Positions 14,201 through 25,204 are shown, counted from the first letter of the stretch. The stretch is 64,000 bases of DNA from Apricaphanius iberus (GCA_028564705.1 JAPXFQ010002424.1:806001-870000); one strand, 5' to 3'. Numbers and translations: made by a program. The notes: generated by a model from the sequence alone, not told the origin.

Positions 14201-16637
14201 TCACTGTAGCTATGATGTTCTGGTTCTGAATGCTCTTCATTTTACACCAGATCTAACGGGACCGACACCTTCCAAAAAGGCCAATTTTCATCCGTTTAGT
14301 CCAAAGAAAATCTTGGCCAGTACGAATCCTGACCTCTGACCTTAAAGAGAAAGTTCGGGATTTTTTAAACTGGGACTTTATTTTGAGAGAAATATTACAT
14401 TCGTTTACTCACTCAGACAAGTTTGGAGCAACTTGGAGTCCTTCAGGAGAGGTTTATATCCAGTCTGATCAGCGTATACCCATATAATGGGAACCAATCA
14501 GAGCAGGAGACTCGCCGCCTTTAACGCATTATCTGCCCCAAAACTCATTTATTTCACAATGTTTTGCTACGAACGGTTAGCGATGTTTCCCTGCGAGTTC
14601 AGAGCGTCTTAGAGGTGCTAAGGTATTAGCTTCTGGGTGTTTTACAGGCTTTTAATGAAACCGATTCCAACTTACACTATTCAGCCATTGCAGCCGTAGC
14701 CTGCGTAGGTTGCAGAAGGGGGGCCTGTAAATGTGAACCACGTTGAGGTCTGTAGTAGTTCTGTCTAACCCACCGCCGTAGAGCACTTGGTTAAAGTACA
14801 GGGGTCTCATTCCGCAGAATACTCACTAAAACTGTACTTATTAAAGCCACAGTGTGTCATTTTCGGCCAGTAGGGGGCAGTGCATACCTAAATTATCACA
14901 AAAGTATTGATTTGGGGTCATAAAAATAAAGGGAGGAGTTTCAGGTGACTCTGCGTCGATGCAGCAGCGTGCCTGACATTAAAAAAAAGAATCTTCAATG
15001 AGTAGCAGCGCAACCAACGTGCAGAATTATGCTGGGACGCTGCAGCATATTTGCTCTTCACACATGCTATACAATCTGAAGACATACATATGAACATAAT
15101 AATTAAATGCAACATATTTGTTTTAATCAAATTCTTACTTTTATTATCAGCTCCTATAGACGGGTCGGGGGAGAAGTTTGTGTGTCGGTCTGTGTGTGCA
15201 ATGCTCTACGAGTCTGAAAATGTGGCTTAAATTCACATTTCTGTTATCCGTCCTGCTGCGCTGTCGGTGTCCTCCGCCTCCAAAAGCTGCATAAGCAAGA
15301 TCCTTAGTGTGCTTAAAGTAGCGCACAGAGCCCTGCTCAGACTTCAGCAGCGATGTAAGAAAATTATCGATATAGTCTGTGGCTGTTTTCACTTTCTTAG
15401 TTCCAGTGGATCGACCAGATCTAGTACTAAAACCTGATGCTTTAGCTATGAAAAAGGGTTAGAGTTTTTGGAATGTGGTGACATATGTTCTAAAGTTAAA
15501 TACAGTTTTAAAAAAATCACAACATACAGTCTTCGTCTTTGAATCGCAACACGTCGTATCGTCACCTTTGTATCGCGAAACGTATCATCATATCCCCAGA
15601 TTCTTGTCAATGCACGATTCTAGAGCACAGCAGTGACGTCACTGTAGTCATGCGATAGTCAAGTTGGATTGTAAACCTGTAAAACTCCCCGGAACAGAAC
15701 AAATAAGCCTGTCAGAAAGCTTCTGAACTCCAAAGGGAGTAGTGCTAACGTTTAACAACCAAACCTGGTTAAATGAAGGAGTTTTGGGGCAGATGACGCC
15801 TTATTACAGGCAGCAAATCTCCTGCTCTGATTGGTTCCCATTATATGAATATACGATGATCACGGCTGGATATAAACTTCTACTGATGGACTCCAAGTGG
15901 CTCCAAACTTTAACAATTTAACAAATAAAAATAAGGTCCAAGTTGGAACAACCCCCTCCAGAACTTTCTCTTTGACTGAGGCAGTGAGGCCTGCAGAGCT
16001 TCAGAAGAGGTTCTGGGTTCTTCTGGACCTCCTGGAGTGATTCTCGTGGGTCGGACTCTGAACTGCTCCATGTGTGGGTCGTAGTTCTCTCTGGAGACCC
16101 AGAAGCTTAGAGATGGTTCTGAAACCCTTTCCAGACTGATCTGGGTCTCAGAGACTCTGTTAAATTGACTTCAGAGGGTCTTCAGAACCAAACCAGAACT
16201 CAAAACCACTTAAAGAAGCCCTTCTTCTAAAATCGAAGTTACAGGCAGCAAAATGTGGCCTTTTCTAGTCGTTTCTTTTCACTTTTATTAGTTTTTGAAA
16301 CTTATTTCTTAAAGTTTAAAGGAACTTTTTATTCCTGCTCTGGGGTTGGATTCTTCTCCGACTCACCCAGCTTCATGAGCAGAGCCAGCAGGATCCACAT
16401 GGAGATCTCAAACGGCGTCCGGACGTTCTCGTAGTTGAAATCGAGGACGGGGAAAGCCTTCTTGTGATTCGTGGAGTTGGTTCCGTGATGCGGGTCCGGA
16501 TCGTGACGCGCCGGGCTCGGTTCTGTCCCCGTCTGGTTGCGCCCTGTGAGGACATCCCCGGTCCAGGAGGAACCGGCGGCGGCGAGGACCAGCAGCATCA
16601 GGAGGACCGTGGCGGAACCGGACCGGAACACGGCCAT
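2293..16637 (-). CDS. slc9a1: Na+/H+ exchanger, SLC9A1 (NHE1)-like, first four coding exons
   Basis: Plasma-membrane antiporter that exports H+ for Na+ to control cell pH and volume. Exons, read on the minus strand, are 16637-16367, 6928-6468, 2958-2708 and 2510-2293. Phases agree (271, 461, 251 and 218 nt), giving 400 codons plus one base. Exon 1 encodes a hydrophobic signal-like start, two N-glycosylation sequons (NQT, NST) in the first extracellular loop, then the family block KAFPVL...VRTPFEIS. Exon 2 carries the transport core [12 protein letters not shown], with the conserved Asn-Asp pair at about residues 239-240. Exons 3-4 carry [20 protein letters not shown] and [15 protein letters not shown]. 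These blocks fit NHE1 better than NHE2, as I remember the two; the 1a/1b paralogue cannot be told. The exon 4 donor is GTCAGT. The remaining membrane helices and the cytoplasmic regulatory tail lie beyond the left edge. The start ATG at 16637 is the only one ahead of the signal segment. Confidence 0.93.
2959..4419. other. AT-rich intron 2 sequence, nothing recognised
   Basis: Low-complexity A/T-rich DNA with homopolymer runs and a short (TA)n at about 4029-4046. I see no exon-like frame and no repeat family I can name. Confidence 0.5.
4420..5888. mobile_element. hAT-type DNA transposon with intact target duplication
   Basis: The left end reads CAGTGTTGGGAACG and the right end ...CCACAACACTG, the hAT-style CAGTGTTG inverted terminus. 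The 8 bases cacagagg flank it exactly on both sides (4412-4419 and 5889-5896), the target duplication length of the hAT superfamily. The ends are rich in gttact/attcc motifs. Short interior frames (such as 4829-5041 and 5046-5315) contain spaced Cys/His residues but no recognisable transposase, so it is probably non-autonomous or decayed. It sits in slc9a1 intron 2. Confidence 0.88.
6970..7057. mobile_element. Fragment of 'gggatgcaccgatac' hAT-like MITE
   Basis: It carries the repeated gatattggtatcgggg motif typical of a teleost MITE whose ends read tagggatgcaccgata. Only one end region is visible, and it abuts the next element. Confidence 0.5.
7058..7606. mobile_element. Non-autonomous DNA element with GTGTCACGA ends, copy 2
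   Basis: It begins gtgtcacgatatcgatttt and ends gagaatcgtgacac, giving matched inverted termini. It is related to 243-1111 in the opposite orientation but lacks about 200 bp of the interior. It lies in slc9a1 intron 1. Confidence 0.7.
7622..7945. mobile_element. hAT-like MITE, tagggatgcac ends
   Basis: It starts tagggatgcactaatacc and finishes near ggtatcattaaatccct, an inverted match. GATACCGATATCGG motifs are clustered at both ends. A related partial copy follows at about 8028-8215. Confidence 0.6.
8028..8215. mobile_element. Partial hAT-like MITE of the same family
   Basis: It contains gtggatcggtgcatcccta followed by a second partial copy ending aaaagtggtacttttgcatccc. The interior resembles the right part of the preceding MITE, so these look like nested or tandem partial insertions. 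Confidence 0.5.
8630..8952. mobile_element. hAT-like MITE, gggatgcacc ends
   Basis: The left end is gggatgcaccaatatgg and the right end ggtattgtcgaatccct. It is the same family as 7622-7945 in the same orientation, with a similar spacer (aattcaccatc...cagagaagaaaac). Confidence 0.6.
9105..9590 (+). pseudogene. Tc1-like transposase relic
   Basis: Conceptual translation shows decayed Tc1/mariner blocks: HGGGSI just after a Met-Lys, a [13 protein letters not shown] segment in place of the usual RFTFQQD, and remnants of the PKHT region. Several stop codons interrupt the frame, so no active protein can be made. Confidence 0.6.
9940..10156 (+). mobile_element. L2/Maui-like LINE, part 1
   Basis: It contains aactgaagtaatccactttgg and gacctaaagatgaaagatcg, the codons of the usual KTEVI.FGPKD segment, and runs to gattgattactgcaac (the 'DYCN' block). 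The element breaks off at a foreign insertion and resumes at about 11425. Part of the consensus between the two pieces is missing. Confidence 0.6.
10379..10794. mobile_element. Short hAT MITE with near-perfect target duplication
   Basis: The ends are CAGTGTTGGGCAAGTTAC and ...TACCAACAGTG (one mismatch in the inverted 8-mer). The flanks are gctcacac and gctctcac, a 7/8 match of the length expected for hAT. The interior is a run of attact/gttact motifs and holds no gene. It is related by its ends to the larger hAT element at 4420. Confidence 0.8.
11425..11965 (+). mobile_element. L2/Maui-like LINE, part 2 and 3' end
   Basis: It encodes the usual L2 C-terminal stretch in broken frame (tagcaccaaagtatgttgaag, then ggagaagcagctttcagc) and ends in the L2 tail with gtgctatacaaataaaattg. 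Confidence 0.7.
12362..12453. mobile_element. GATCGG-type MITE end
   Basis: The repeated gatcggatcgg motif ends in tgtacatccct, an end shared by another fish hAT-like MITE family. A possible partner end with cccgatcggattggg lies at 9637-9655, on the other side of the L2 pieces, so the L2 copy may be inserted into this element. Confidence 0.45.
12454..14343. other. slc9a1 intron 1, nothing recognised
   Basis: Mixed-composition intron sequence. Short frames on both strands (for example 13036-13269 and 13675-13887) lack splice or coding support. I recognise no repeat family. Confidence 0.5.
14344..15974. mobile_element. Long inverted-repeat DNA element
   Basis: The outer ends are ttaaagagaaagttc and gaactttctctttga. 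About 200 bp of each arm are inverted copies: the left arm has acaagtttggagcaacttgg and tcccatataatg-type blocks, and the right arm has the reverse complements. A relative lies at about 60835-61155. The interior (14847-15620) appears to carry further insertions, including gtgtcattttcggccagtag. Confidence 0.7.
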
Positions 16638-16930
16638 GTTCAGACGGACCGGCGGGTTCCGACCGACGGCTGAGGAAGATGAGGATGAGGAGGAGGAGGA
16701 GGCGTGCGCCGCGGGGACGCGCAGACTTTTACGCAGAAACTCTGCGGTACCTCATGTTAAAACTGCGCACACCTGCAGAGGAGCGCGAGGAAGAAAGGAG
16801 GTGTCTCCTCATCCTCGGACACGAGCCTCGGTCACGCGCTCACACCGCAGCTGCTCGGTCTGACCGCAGGGGGGCGCTCCACCTCCACAGAAACGCCCTG
16901 CCTCCTCTCCACCAGGAGGATTGTTCCAAT
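16638..16930 (-). promoter_or_regulatory. GC-rich 5' flank of slc9a1
   Basis: The 290 bp upstream of the slc9a1 start codon are markedly GC- and CpG-rich compared with the AT-rich surroundings, with Arg/Ala-type open frames on both strands that look like base-composition artefacts. This fits a CpG-type promoter and 5' UTR. No transcription start can be placed. Confidence 0.45.
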
Positions 16931-17204
16931 CAATCAATCAAGACGGATTAAGGATTGTTTCTGTTTTATTGGTTTTTCCTGATCAATGAAATGTTTGTTT
17001 GTTTCATACAAAATGACAAAAATAAAATAAATGATTAGACAAATACATCAGATTAGGTTATTAGGGATTCTTCATATTTTTTCCATGTAATTGTTGGTAT
17101 TGCGTATGATTACTACTGCCTTTTTATACTTTATGTTTAGTTTAACACAAGAACAGAAGCAAACAAACAAGGAAACAAACACACCGCAAAACGGTGCTTC
17201 ATTA

Positions 17205-17420
17205 TTACACCAGGCAATTTTATTTATATAGCACACTTTCAACAACAAGGCAATTCAAGGTGCTTTACTTGATTTGGTGGCAAATAACCACCAAATATAC
17301 GATAAAAGTATGAAAAATGTTAAACAGAGAAACAATAAAACAACATTTATTATTTTATTAAAGCAATTTAGGAAAAGCATTAAAAACAAATTTATACAAG
17401 AAAATGTATGTCATATCATG
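17205..17420 (-). mobile_element. L2-like LINE 3' end
   Basis: It begins caggcaattttatttatata and continues through caaggcaattcaaggtgct, the reverse complement of the L2/Maui tail. Only the 3' untranslated end is present. Confidence 0.65.
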
Positions 17421-18054
17421 AACATTAAGAACTGATGGAACACAAGAATAATTTAAAAATATTTAGAAATAACAATAAAAAGAAAACATTAGTCATTGGA
17501 GCATAAAAGATAATCATATAAAACAAAAACTTGGGAGAAGCATAAAAATAAATCAAAATAGAGATCACTTACATAAGGTCACCAACATGTGAGTGTTGGG
17601 TCTCGAAATCTTCCTTAGACAATTATGTAAAATACCAACAATAACAAAGAGAAAGCATCTTAATTTTATCAATGGAGCAAAAGATAAAAAAGTAGGACTT
17701 GAATTGATAAAAAGAAACATTTATTGTTCAATATACTGGCTGTTGCTGTTGATTGTGTCGCCATTGTACCACTTTTTAACTGACTCAACCTAAATGCTTG
17801 TATGCCACACCCTAGTCGGGCTCACGGACCTCTTGAATTTATATGTTGTGGGTCTGAAGCTGGGAAGTTTGGCAACCGGTGCTTTAGAAGACCTGAGGTG
17901 TCTGGAGGATCCACAGGATGCAAAGATGAACCTCGATCAGTAAACATGTTAAAAAACAAAAAAAAGCGGCTATAAAATCTACCCCCAAGCAGAAACTTTA
18001 AAATGGGTTCTGTTTCTGTACTTTTGTCAAATATCATAAAGCTGGAAAAATCCA

Positions 18055-19140
18055 AATCAAATCAAACTTTATTTATAAAGCGCTTTTCAAACAAAGTTAC
18101 TCAAAGTGCTTTACAGATTTAAAATAACCCCACAACCCCCCCCCTTCAAAACTAAAATCATCAACACAAATACACCCCCCTCCCAACCCATCAGCCATAC
18201 ACACACACACACTTAAAAGCTACAAAAACATCAGGCTGAGTACAGATGAGCAAGGAAACGCCATCATGGAGCCATCTGCATCGGCAGCAGCAGCAAAGGC
18301 TCCGACCCAGGGCGCCCAGAGGAGGGAGGGATGGTACCCCCACCTCCACCCAAGCAATACCAACGCCCCCCGATGCAGGGGGCCCCCAGAGAGGAAACAC
18401 TGGCAAGAAAGACTAAAATAAGTTAAAATATAAAGTTTATAAAGTATAAAACAATAAATGTAAAACAATGATAAGATAGATCGAGATAAAAATGCAAAGC
18501 AGATTTATAAATAAACAGTTAAAAGCTAAACTAACAATTAAATCAGATAAAACATGCTGAGCGGTTAAAAATATATTAACAAATAATAATCAGTTAAAGG
18601 CTAAGCTAAAAAGGTGAATCTTAAAAACATGAACATTCTCTGCGGCTCTGAGATCCTCTGGCAGCCTGTTCCAGAGGTGAGGGCCATAATAGTGAAAAGA
18701 CGCCTCACCATGAGTCCATGTCCTGATTTTGGGGATGATAAGGAGACGGGTGCCAGAGGAGCACAGAGACCGTGAGGATTCATACGGTAAAAGCATTTCT
18801 GACAGATAAGAAGGCCCAAGACCATTAAGACACTTAAAAACCATTAAAAGAACCTTAAAATGGATCCTAAAACATACTGGGAGCCAATGTAGTGATTCTA
18901 AGACCAACATAATGTGCTCCTTCCTCCTGGTCTTCATCAAAACACGAGCTGCTGAATTCTATAAAAGCTTTAAGCTTGATGAAGTCTTTTTGGGAAGACC
19001 AGAAATGATTACAATAATCAATTCTACTGGTGATAAAAGCTGCATCAGCGTCTCCGTATTGGCCAGAGAGAGAATGGGGCGGAGTCTGGCGATGTTCTTT
19101 AGTTGATAAAAACCTATCGATAGCAAATGGATGAATGATG
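18055..19140 (-). mobile_element. 5'-truncated CR1/L2-group LINE
   Basis: The minus strand encodes the end of reverse transcriptase and the trailing domain in several frames: FYQLKNIARLRPIL, then ESLHWLPVCFRIHFKVLL and GEASFHYYGPHLWNRLPEDL. The 3' tail has the inverted ctttatttataaagcgct motif. Frameshifts break the reading frame. Confidence 0.75.
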
Positions 19141-19409
19141 ATTTATGTTTTCCTTCGTTTATCATGTTTGAGTCCCTGTTTTATCAAACAGCAGCTGCTA
19201 TAATGTGAGAAACGGTGCTGCCATGAATCAAAGGGACTTTTGTTGATTTCAGGAAATACTTTCCTTTGCTTCCACTTTTAGGGTCTTGCTACAGATTTGG
19301 ATGACGCTCCCAGTGACCGAACATCCTCCATGTCCTGTGGTCAACATTTGTATACAAAGTACTCTTACATCAGTTCTTTTTGTGTCTCTTCTCCGTCTTC
19401 TCAAACCCC

Positions 19410-19712
19410 CAAACGGTGGTGGCGGATGGCCGCTTGCACTGAGCCAGGTACTGGTTCTGCTGGAGGGTTCTGGTTCTGCTGGAGGTTTTCCTCTGTCGCT
19501 ATGTGCTTGCTCAATATGAGGGATTCCTGTGGTTGGAGTCTGGATGTTGAGGACACAACCTAACGTCATTGACTTAATCTGCTGGGATTCCTTACATAGA
19601 AAAACGTTTAACTGATTGGAATGTTTGTATGATTGCATTGAAACGACTTTACTTTAAAAGAGCTTTGAGATGAGATCTGTTGTGAATTGCCGCTATATAA
19701 ATAAAGTGAATC
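19410..19712 (+). repeat. Dispersed repeat with LINE/SINE-like tail
   Basis: It holds ggttctgctggaggttttcc, ctcaatatgagggattcctg, then a gccgctatataaataaagtg tail. A reverse-oriented relative lies at 26205-26460. I cannot name the family. Confidence 0.55.
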
Positions 19713-20059
19713 GAAACCAGTGGTTTCCTGATTCTTGATGCTGAAAAGACAGATTTGAAGGTTGCTGGAACACAAAAATCTCCCTACTCGTCCTAAAACT
19801 CGACCTGGTTCTCTCCTCTCTGAGTAACCGGAGAAAAGTTTTGCAAATTTGCAGATGGCATAAGACACAGATGCCTGTATTTTATATTTTGTTTTATTTT
19901 ATCTTCTATTAACTGTTAAGAGTCCACCTTGCAATGACAAGCTGTCATGTTTGAGAATGTAGCTTCACCTTATGTTCTGGTCTTTAATTCAGTGAAAACA
20001 TGTCTTCCCAAACATCAGAGCTTCATTTTTCAGAAGCGTCTCCTTTCAGAGACCACAAA

Positions 20060-21128
20060 GATGGAGGCTGAGGAAAAGAGAGGAGCGCCGACGCTGAACA
20101 CGTTTATTTCATCCAGCATCGCCTCTTACATTCAGGTACAATCAGAGCTGATCATGTCTCACCCAAAAATTAATCTGAGTCTCAATAACAGCGGTAATAA
20201 AAATGTTAACACTCTTCGTACTTTTTAGGGTTTCAGATGTAGTGATGTGGTTTTTCAGATCCTCCAGTCTTTTGGATGATCTTTGGTCAAACATAAGCAG
20301 CGCTTTTACATCAAACATATGGTAAAAAAAAAGGTACATTTAGCAGGTTTCCTGTGTTTTTAACAAATAACTGCAAAGAATAATTGTTTTACTCACAAAT
20401 CTCTTTAATTTTTTATTATTACATGGCAAACCGCATGCTTTTGCCTCAATTTTCCATTTAGTAGGGAATAAAAACACAGCCTTTATCTAATACTTTAAGT
20501 GCTCTTTTTAAATGTTATTAGCAGCAACAAAAAAAAGCCTCTTGTCAGGGTAGAGATTTCTGATTCTGCAGCCATGACGTCAAAAATGAACGAGAAAAAC
20601 AAACCGTACTGGAATTATGTTTAATTTGGGTGCTCTTTAAGACAGGTGTTTCAGAATGTGTGGTTTAAACGTGAAAATAAACAGGAGTTCCTACAAGTCG
20701 AGATGCAATAAAACGACTGAAGAGAAAAAGAAAAACTGACCCACATTTTTCATAAAGATGATAATAAAAAGATTATTTGTTCTTTAACTACACGTTACAT
20801 CAAAAATAACATTGTCTTCATTAAAATTCTACTGATTTTCAGATTAAATTAGTTCTGCCTTAACCTTTAACTCGCTGCCTCGCTTGACTCTGAAACAAAA
20901 CTTCACAAACTTAAATTTTCTTTCCAAACGCCTGAAGCCTCCCGGCCTCCAACACGAATCGTCTCCGACGTTCCCGAACGTTCTGTGGCATTCCCAAAGA
21001 GCTCCCTCAGAGACGCTTCTCACCACTCGCCATCGCCATCTGCCTGGCGCTGTACAGAGACACTCCCATCCCCAGCGTCGCCATCGTCATGGCGACAGGC
21101 TCCATGATGCTGCTGTACGGCTGCACCT
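20060..21128 (+). CDS. Alternative plus-strand small-gene model, unidentified
   Basis: ATG at 20060 starts MEAEEKRGAPTLNTF and reaches an ATTCAG/GTACAA donor near 20135. A CTCCCTCAG acceptor at 21010 joins in phase to a frame with two short hydrophobic stretches (PLAIAICLALY and VAIVMATGSMMLLYG), ending in TGA at 21128. The 64-residue product matches nothing I know. It competes with the minus-strand model over the same exon; at most one is likely right. Confidence 0.15.
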
Positions 21129-23128
21129 GAACCTCGCCTGACATCTGCCTCTGCATGAGGGGCGGACAGCACGGAGAAAATAATTACTTGTTCAGTTAAG
21201 GAGAAGCATCACGGTCGCTCGGAATATGAACAATCACTCAGCCGCCCTGAAACGAACTCTACAGCTCTACATGAAATATTAATGCTCAAACTTTCCATCC
21301 AGTCATCTTCAACCCAACGTGTCCATTATAGATTCATTCCTTCCGGACTGAGTAGAGCTACATCTATGGAATGGTTTAGGTGCTATCCAGTAGATTCCAC
21401 ACATTAAAGAGGATTCTGCTGGGATCTAAATTGTGGCCAGTTCTTACTGAACATCACCAGGACGTAGATTTCCACTGTTATCCACAACAAAAGACACCCG
21501 GTTCTATTTGTCCACATAACTAGTTTTTGGTTTGGTTGGAAGCTTGTTCAGGTTAAGGTTAGGTTTGGGATTACCTGGATAACTTCTCAGTTGATTAGTC
21601 CCTTGGTTGATCAATCGTCTGTTTGGTTAGTACGGTTTTGAGTTGATTGTTGGCTAGATGGTCGATGGTTGGTTAGTCTGGCTTTGGATGGGTGTTTGTT
21701 TTAGATGATTGGTTAGGTTTGGGGTTGGTTGGCTTAGTTTGGGTGCGATAAAACCTCAATGGGTTAATTAGTCATTTGGTTGATCAATTGTTAGGTTACT
21801 GGGTTGTTTGAGTTAATTGTTGACTAGATGGTTGGTTGGGTAGTCAGGTTTTGGTCAGTTGTTTGGTCAATATAGATGGACATCTGTTTAGTCATTGGGT
21901 TGGTTATTTGGTTTTTAGTCATTGTGTTGGTTGGTTATTGTGTTTTTCAAGTGGTTGATTGGTTAATGTTCATTGGTTGGGTAGTTTGCTAGTCACTTGG
22001 TTTCTGAGTTATGATACCTGCTCAGCTGGTTGATTAGTAATCTGGTTAATCATTTGACCATTTGGTTAATGGGATGTTTGAGTTCATTGTTAGCTTGATG
22101 GTGTGTAGGGTAGTCAGGCTTGGTCAGTAGTTTGGTTGTGCTAGTTGGTTGTTTGGTTTCTCGATCGGTTAGTTAGTTGGTTCATAAGTTTGGTTGGGTA
22201 CTTGGCTAGCCAGATGGTTAATAGGTTGATCAGTTGGTTAGGCTGGCTTAGGGTTGGTTTGGTTGGACGCTTCTTTAAGTGGTCAGTTTGGTTAAGGATT
22301 GGTTGATTTCAGTTGGGCTAACTTCTCAGTTGGTTGATTAGCTATATGGCTGGTTGGATAGTAAGGCAAGGTAATTTAATTTGTATAGCACACTTTCAAA
22401 GAAAAGGTAATTCAAGGTGGTTTACATGGCAAGTAGGAATAAAACACGGAAAACATAACATTAGGAAAAGTTAAAAATGCAGCAAAAAAGCATGAAAAGT
22501 AAAAACCGCAATTACGCATAAAACGTGGACGCTTGTTTAGGTAGTCTGTTTGGTTCGGGATTGGTTGATTTAAGGTGGGCTAACTTCTCAGTTAGTTCAT
22601 TACTCATATGGTTGATCAATTCATTGTTTGTTCACTGTGTCGTCTCGGTTGATTGTTTGCTGGATGGTTGGTGACGTTTTGTTTATTTTGGCTAGTTTAG
22701 TTGGTCACCTGGTTAGTCTATTGGTTTGCTATTATGTTGGTAAGTTAGTGTGCTGATTGATTGTTGGGTTTCCTTATTGTTTGGCTTTGTTGGGTGACTG
22801 GCTAATCTGATGGTTGCTAGTTTGGATTAGAGTTGGTTTGGTTTGAGCAGGGCTGCTTGGTTAGCTGGTGGAGTTGGTTTGGTGACAAACCAGTAGGCTC
22901 ATCAGATGGTAGCTTTGTTTTCCAGATATTTGGCTAGGCAGCTGGTTTTGGGGATGGATGACTGACTTAAATCAGCCTCTAGACACTATCAGCTCAGAAG
23001 GTGTAAACCTTTTCAGAGCCTTCAATAAACAGTGATTTGGGCATCATGCAGAAATCGCCATCTCTCTAACGGACCCCCACCTGGAGAAGTCGGAAGTATC
23101 CCGGTGTCAGTCTTCCCAGCTTGAACAT
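21007..23128 (-). CDS. Candidate two-exon small protein, unidentified
   Basis: Exon 23128-23081 would begin MFKLGRLTPGYFRLLQ and end at CAG/GTGGGG. A second segment, 21144-21007, begins after a GGCAG acceptor, adds 45 residues (SSIMEPVAMTMATLGMGVSLYS, a possible membrane segment) and stops at 21007. Phases agree and the product would be 61 residues. I do not recognise it. The same DNA gives other plausible readings: the 23.1-kb exon has an open hydrophobic frame (VTQITVGLIVAFLLLLIS), and the 21.0-kb segment is open on the plus strand too. Strand and frame are therefore unsettled. The intron between contains the GGTT-rich repeat. Confidence 0.2.
21530..22950. repeat. Degenerate GGTT/GATT-rich simple repeat
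   Basis: About 1.4 kb of irregular ggttggtt, ggttgatt and gttagttggt words on the plus strand, strongly strand-biased (G/T on one strand). It is interrupted by an L2 tail at about 22363-22520. It is not a clean telomeric array: TTAGGG is not the unit. Confidence 0.7.
22363..22520 (-). mobile_element. L2 3' tail inside the GGTT repeat
   Basis: It contains gtaatttaatttgtatagca and aggtaattcaaggtggttta, the inverted L2/Maui tail, inserted between GGTT-rich segments. Confidence 0.6.
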
Positions 23129-24679
23129 CACTCCTGTTGTTCGAGGCGCTGATGAGCAGCAGGAGAAAGGCAACAATCAGTCCCACTGTAATCTGGGTAA
23201 CCTAAAAGTTTCATCATGTGAAACCTTTACTTTTTATGAAGTTTGGACTTTTCAAACACTTTTGATCTATAAGAGTATATTTTTACACTCAGCTCCCCCC
23301 GACAGAGTCTGGCTTTGGATGAGTTAAAAAAAATAATATTCTGCATGTTAAAAGCCACAAAAATGGACGTGATTGTAATAATTCTGTAGATTTTTGTTTA
23401 CTATTTAGTTCAGTAAAACCGAACCACATTGGTCAGTCATATTCATTAATACATAATAAATACGTAAATAAGTAATGAATGAATAATTTAAATATCCAAA
23501 AACATTTTTATGACTACAGTGGCTTGTCACAAAGTTATAAGTACAGTCTCAAATTAAAGCAACAATAGCAGTAATCTATAAGTCTCCAGGTAAAACAAAG
23601 AGTTTCTCACAGTTTTCAGGGATTAGTTGGTTCTCTGGTGGTTCAGAAGCGGCACCGATGCTCCGCTTCACCGACGGCTGCACTAAGGAGGCTCCTGCAT
23701 GTCCCTGATCTTTTTTCTGGCCTCTGCTGAGGCTTTATAAAAAGCTCCGTCCCTCAGAGATGATTCGCCCGTCCAGTCAGTGAAACGATGGGAGCAGCGA
23801 GAGAAAAGTGGCTCTCTGTGCGGCTTGTTGCACGCTTGAAGGAACATTTGTGTTAATGCACTGCAGTGACTTATGTAACCTGAAAACACTGAGTATGAAA
23901 CACCGATATCGGGCCCTAATTTAGAGCAAAAGGACATGAAAAAAATAAAACAAAACAAGCTGAAGGCTTTAATTTAATGAGATTTCAAACTGATGGAAGG
24001 TCAGATTTACTTTAAATTTCAAATCATTCTCTCAAAAAGTCTATGTACATTTATTTGTAAAGCACATTAACAAACACACGACAGCTGATCAAAGTGATGT
24101 ACATAGAAAATTGAGATAAAAAAGTGAAACCAAACAACAGATAGTCATCCTGGGGTTACGTAAGGCCTCTGCTTTCATTACATAAAGACACCATGTTAAA
24201 AAATTCATAATACGGCTCTTACTGCACTTTTATCGCTGAGAAAAGAGTGACAATGAGAAAATATAAAGAAAACACTCTGCCGTAAGAGAAATGATTGTCA
24301 CAGCCGTGCTGAATATCACAATGAGCTAAAACTGAGGTTGGGTGCAGCTCTGTGTGTTATCTCTCATGTTTGGCACACAGAAGGAGGTTCTGTTTGAGCC
24401 CTGGCTGCTAGACGAGACTACAGGGTAGTGATTGTGCAGAAATCACGTGACATCGTGTCTGTATTTTCTGCTCATTGTCTCGAATCCTCAACAGAAACGG
24501 CTGCACACAGGAAAATGCAAACGATTTATCGCACAAAATGTTGCTATTCTCACCGTTTTAATCTGTTAACAACCTCAAACTCTAACAAAAACAGCTGCTG
24601 GAGAACCAGGATTCTTGGTACCATCACGGTCCGTCCTGCTGAAGCTCTGCAGCTCCTTTCGGCTCAGATGGAAGTTCTG

Positions 24680-24766
24680 GCGAGTGTCACGTCGACTCCA
24701 GCGGGTCCCTGATCACCCGTGTTCTTCACTGCCACGATGTGGCCAACGAAACACTGAAACACACAT
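24680..24766 (-). CDS. Possible terminal coding exon, unidentified
   Basis: After a TGTTTCAG acceptor the minus strand encodes 28-29 residues containing GHIVAVKNTGDQGPAGVDV, then a stop. It could be a distal last exon of cfap69, reached through the GTCTCA donor at about 30929, or belong to another gene. It does not obviously match the human CFAP69 C-terminus. Confidence 0.15.
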
Positions 24767-25204
24767 GTAGTGTTAGAGAGACTCAGAAAAAACGAACTTT
24801 TGGTCACCTAGCAACGTCACACTCACCAAGACTTATGGCGAGCTGTCAGTATCAAAATTAACATGTCTTAATTAGTAAAATCAGGGCATTTTACCCAGAA
24901 GATCTCTGACCTTTGGGTCAGAAAATCCATGATTCTACCATTCTACTTCTGTCTTATTTATCCCAGTTTATCAATAAAGTTTGTTTGGCATTTAACTTGT
25001 TTTTTTCCTATAATCAGTCATCTTTAACATTGGCATAGATAATGACATTTGTTAACACAACCTAGAGATTTTCTGGTTGTGTACACAAATTTCCTAACTC
25101 GTACTCGCACCAATCAAAACAACACTTTAATACACTCCTTATTTTTGACACTACTGGCTTACCATAAAGACTTGAGCCCATTGGCGTTTCTAGCCCATTT
25201 TTAG

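Noticed and set aside
16464..16951. Plus-strand frames of 69-108 codons over the slc9a1 start
   Set aside because: Arg-rich frames in GC-rich sequence, antisense to exon 1; no support as genes.
21530..22950. Interstitial telomere repeat
   Set aside because: The words are GGTTGGTT/GGTTGATT, not TTAGGG.
23683..23958. 91-codon minus-strand frame near a TATAAAAAG motif
   Set aside because: The motif reads as TATA-like on both strands, and no exon chain could be built from it.
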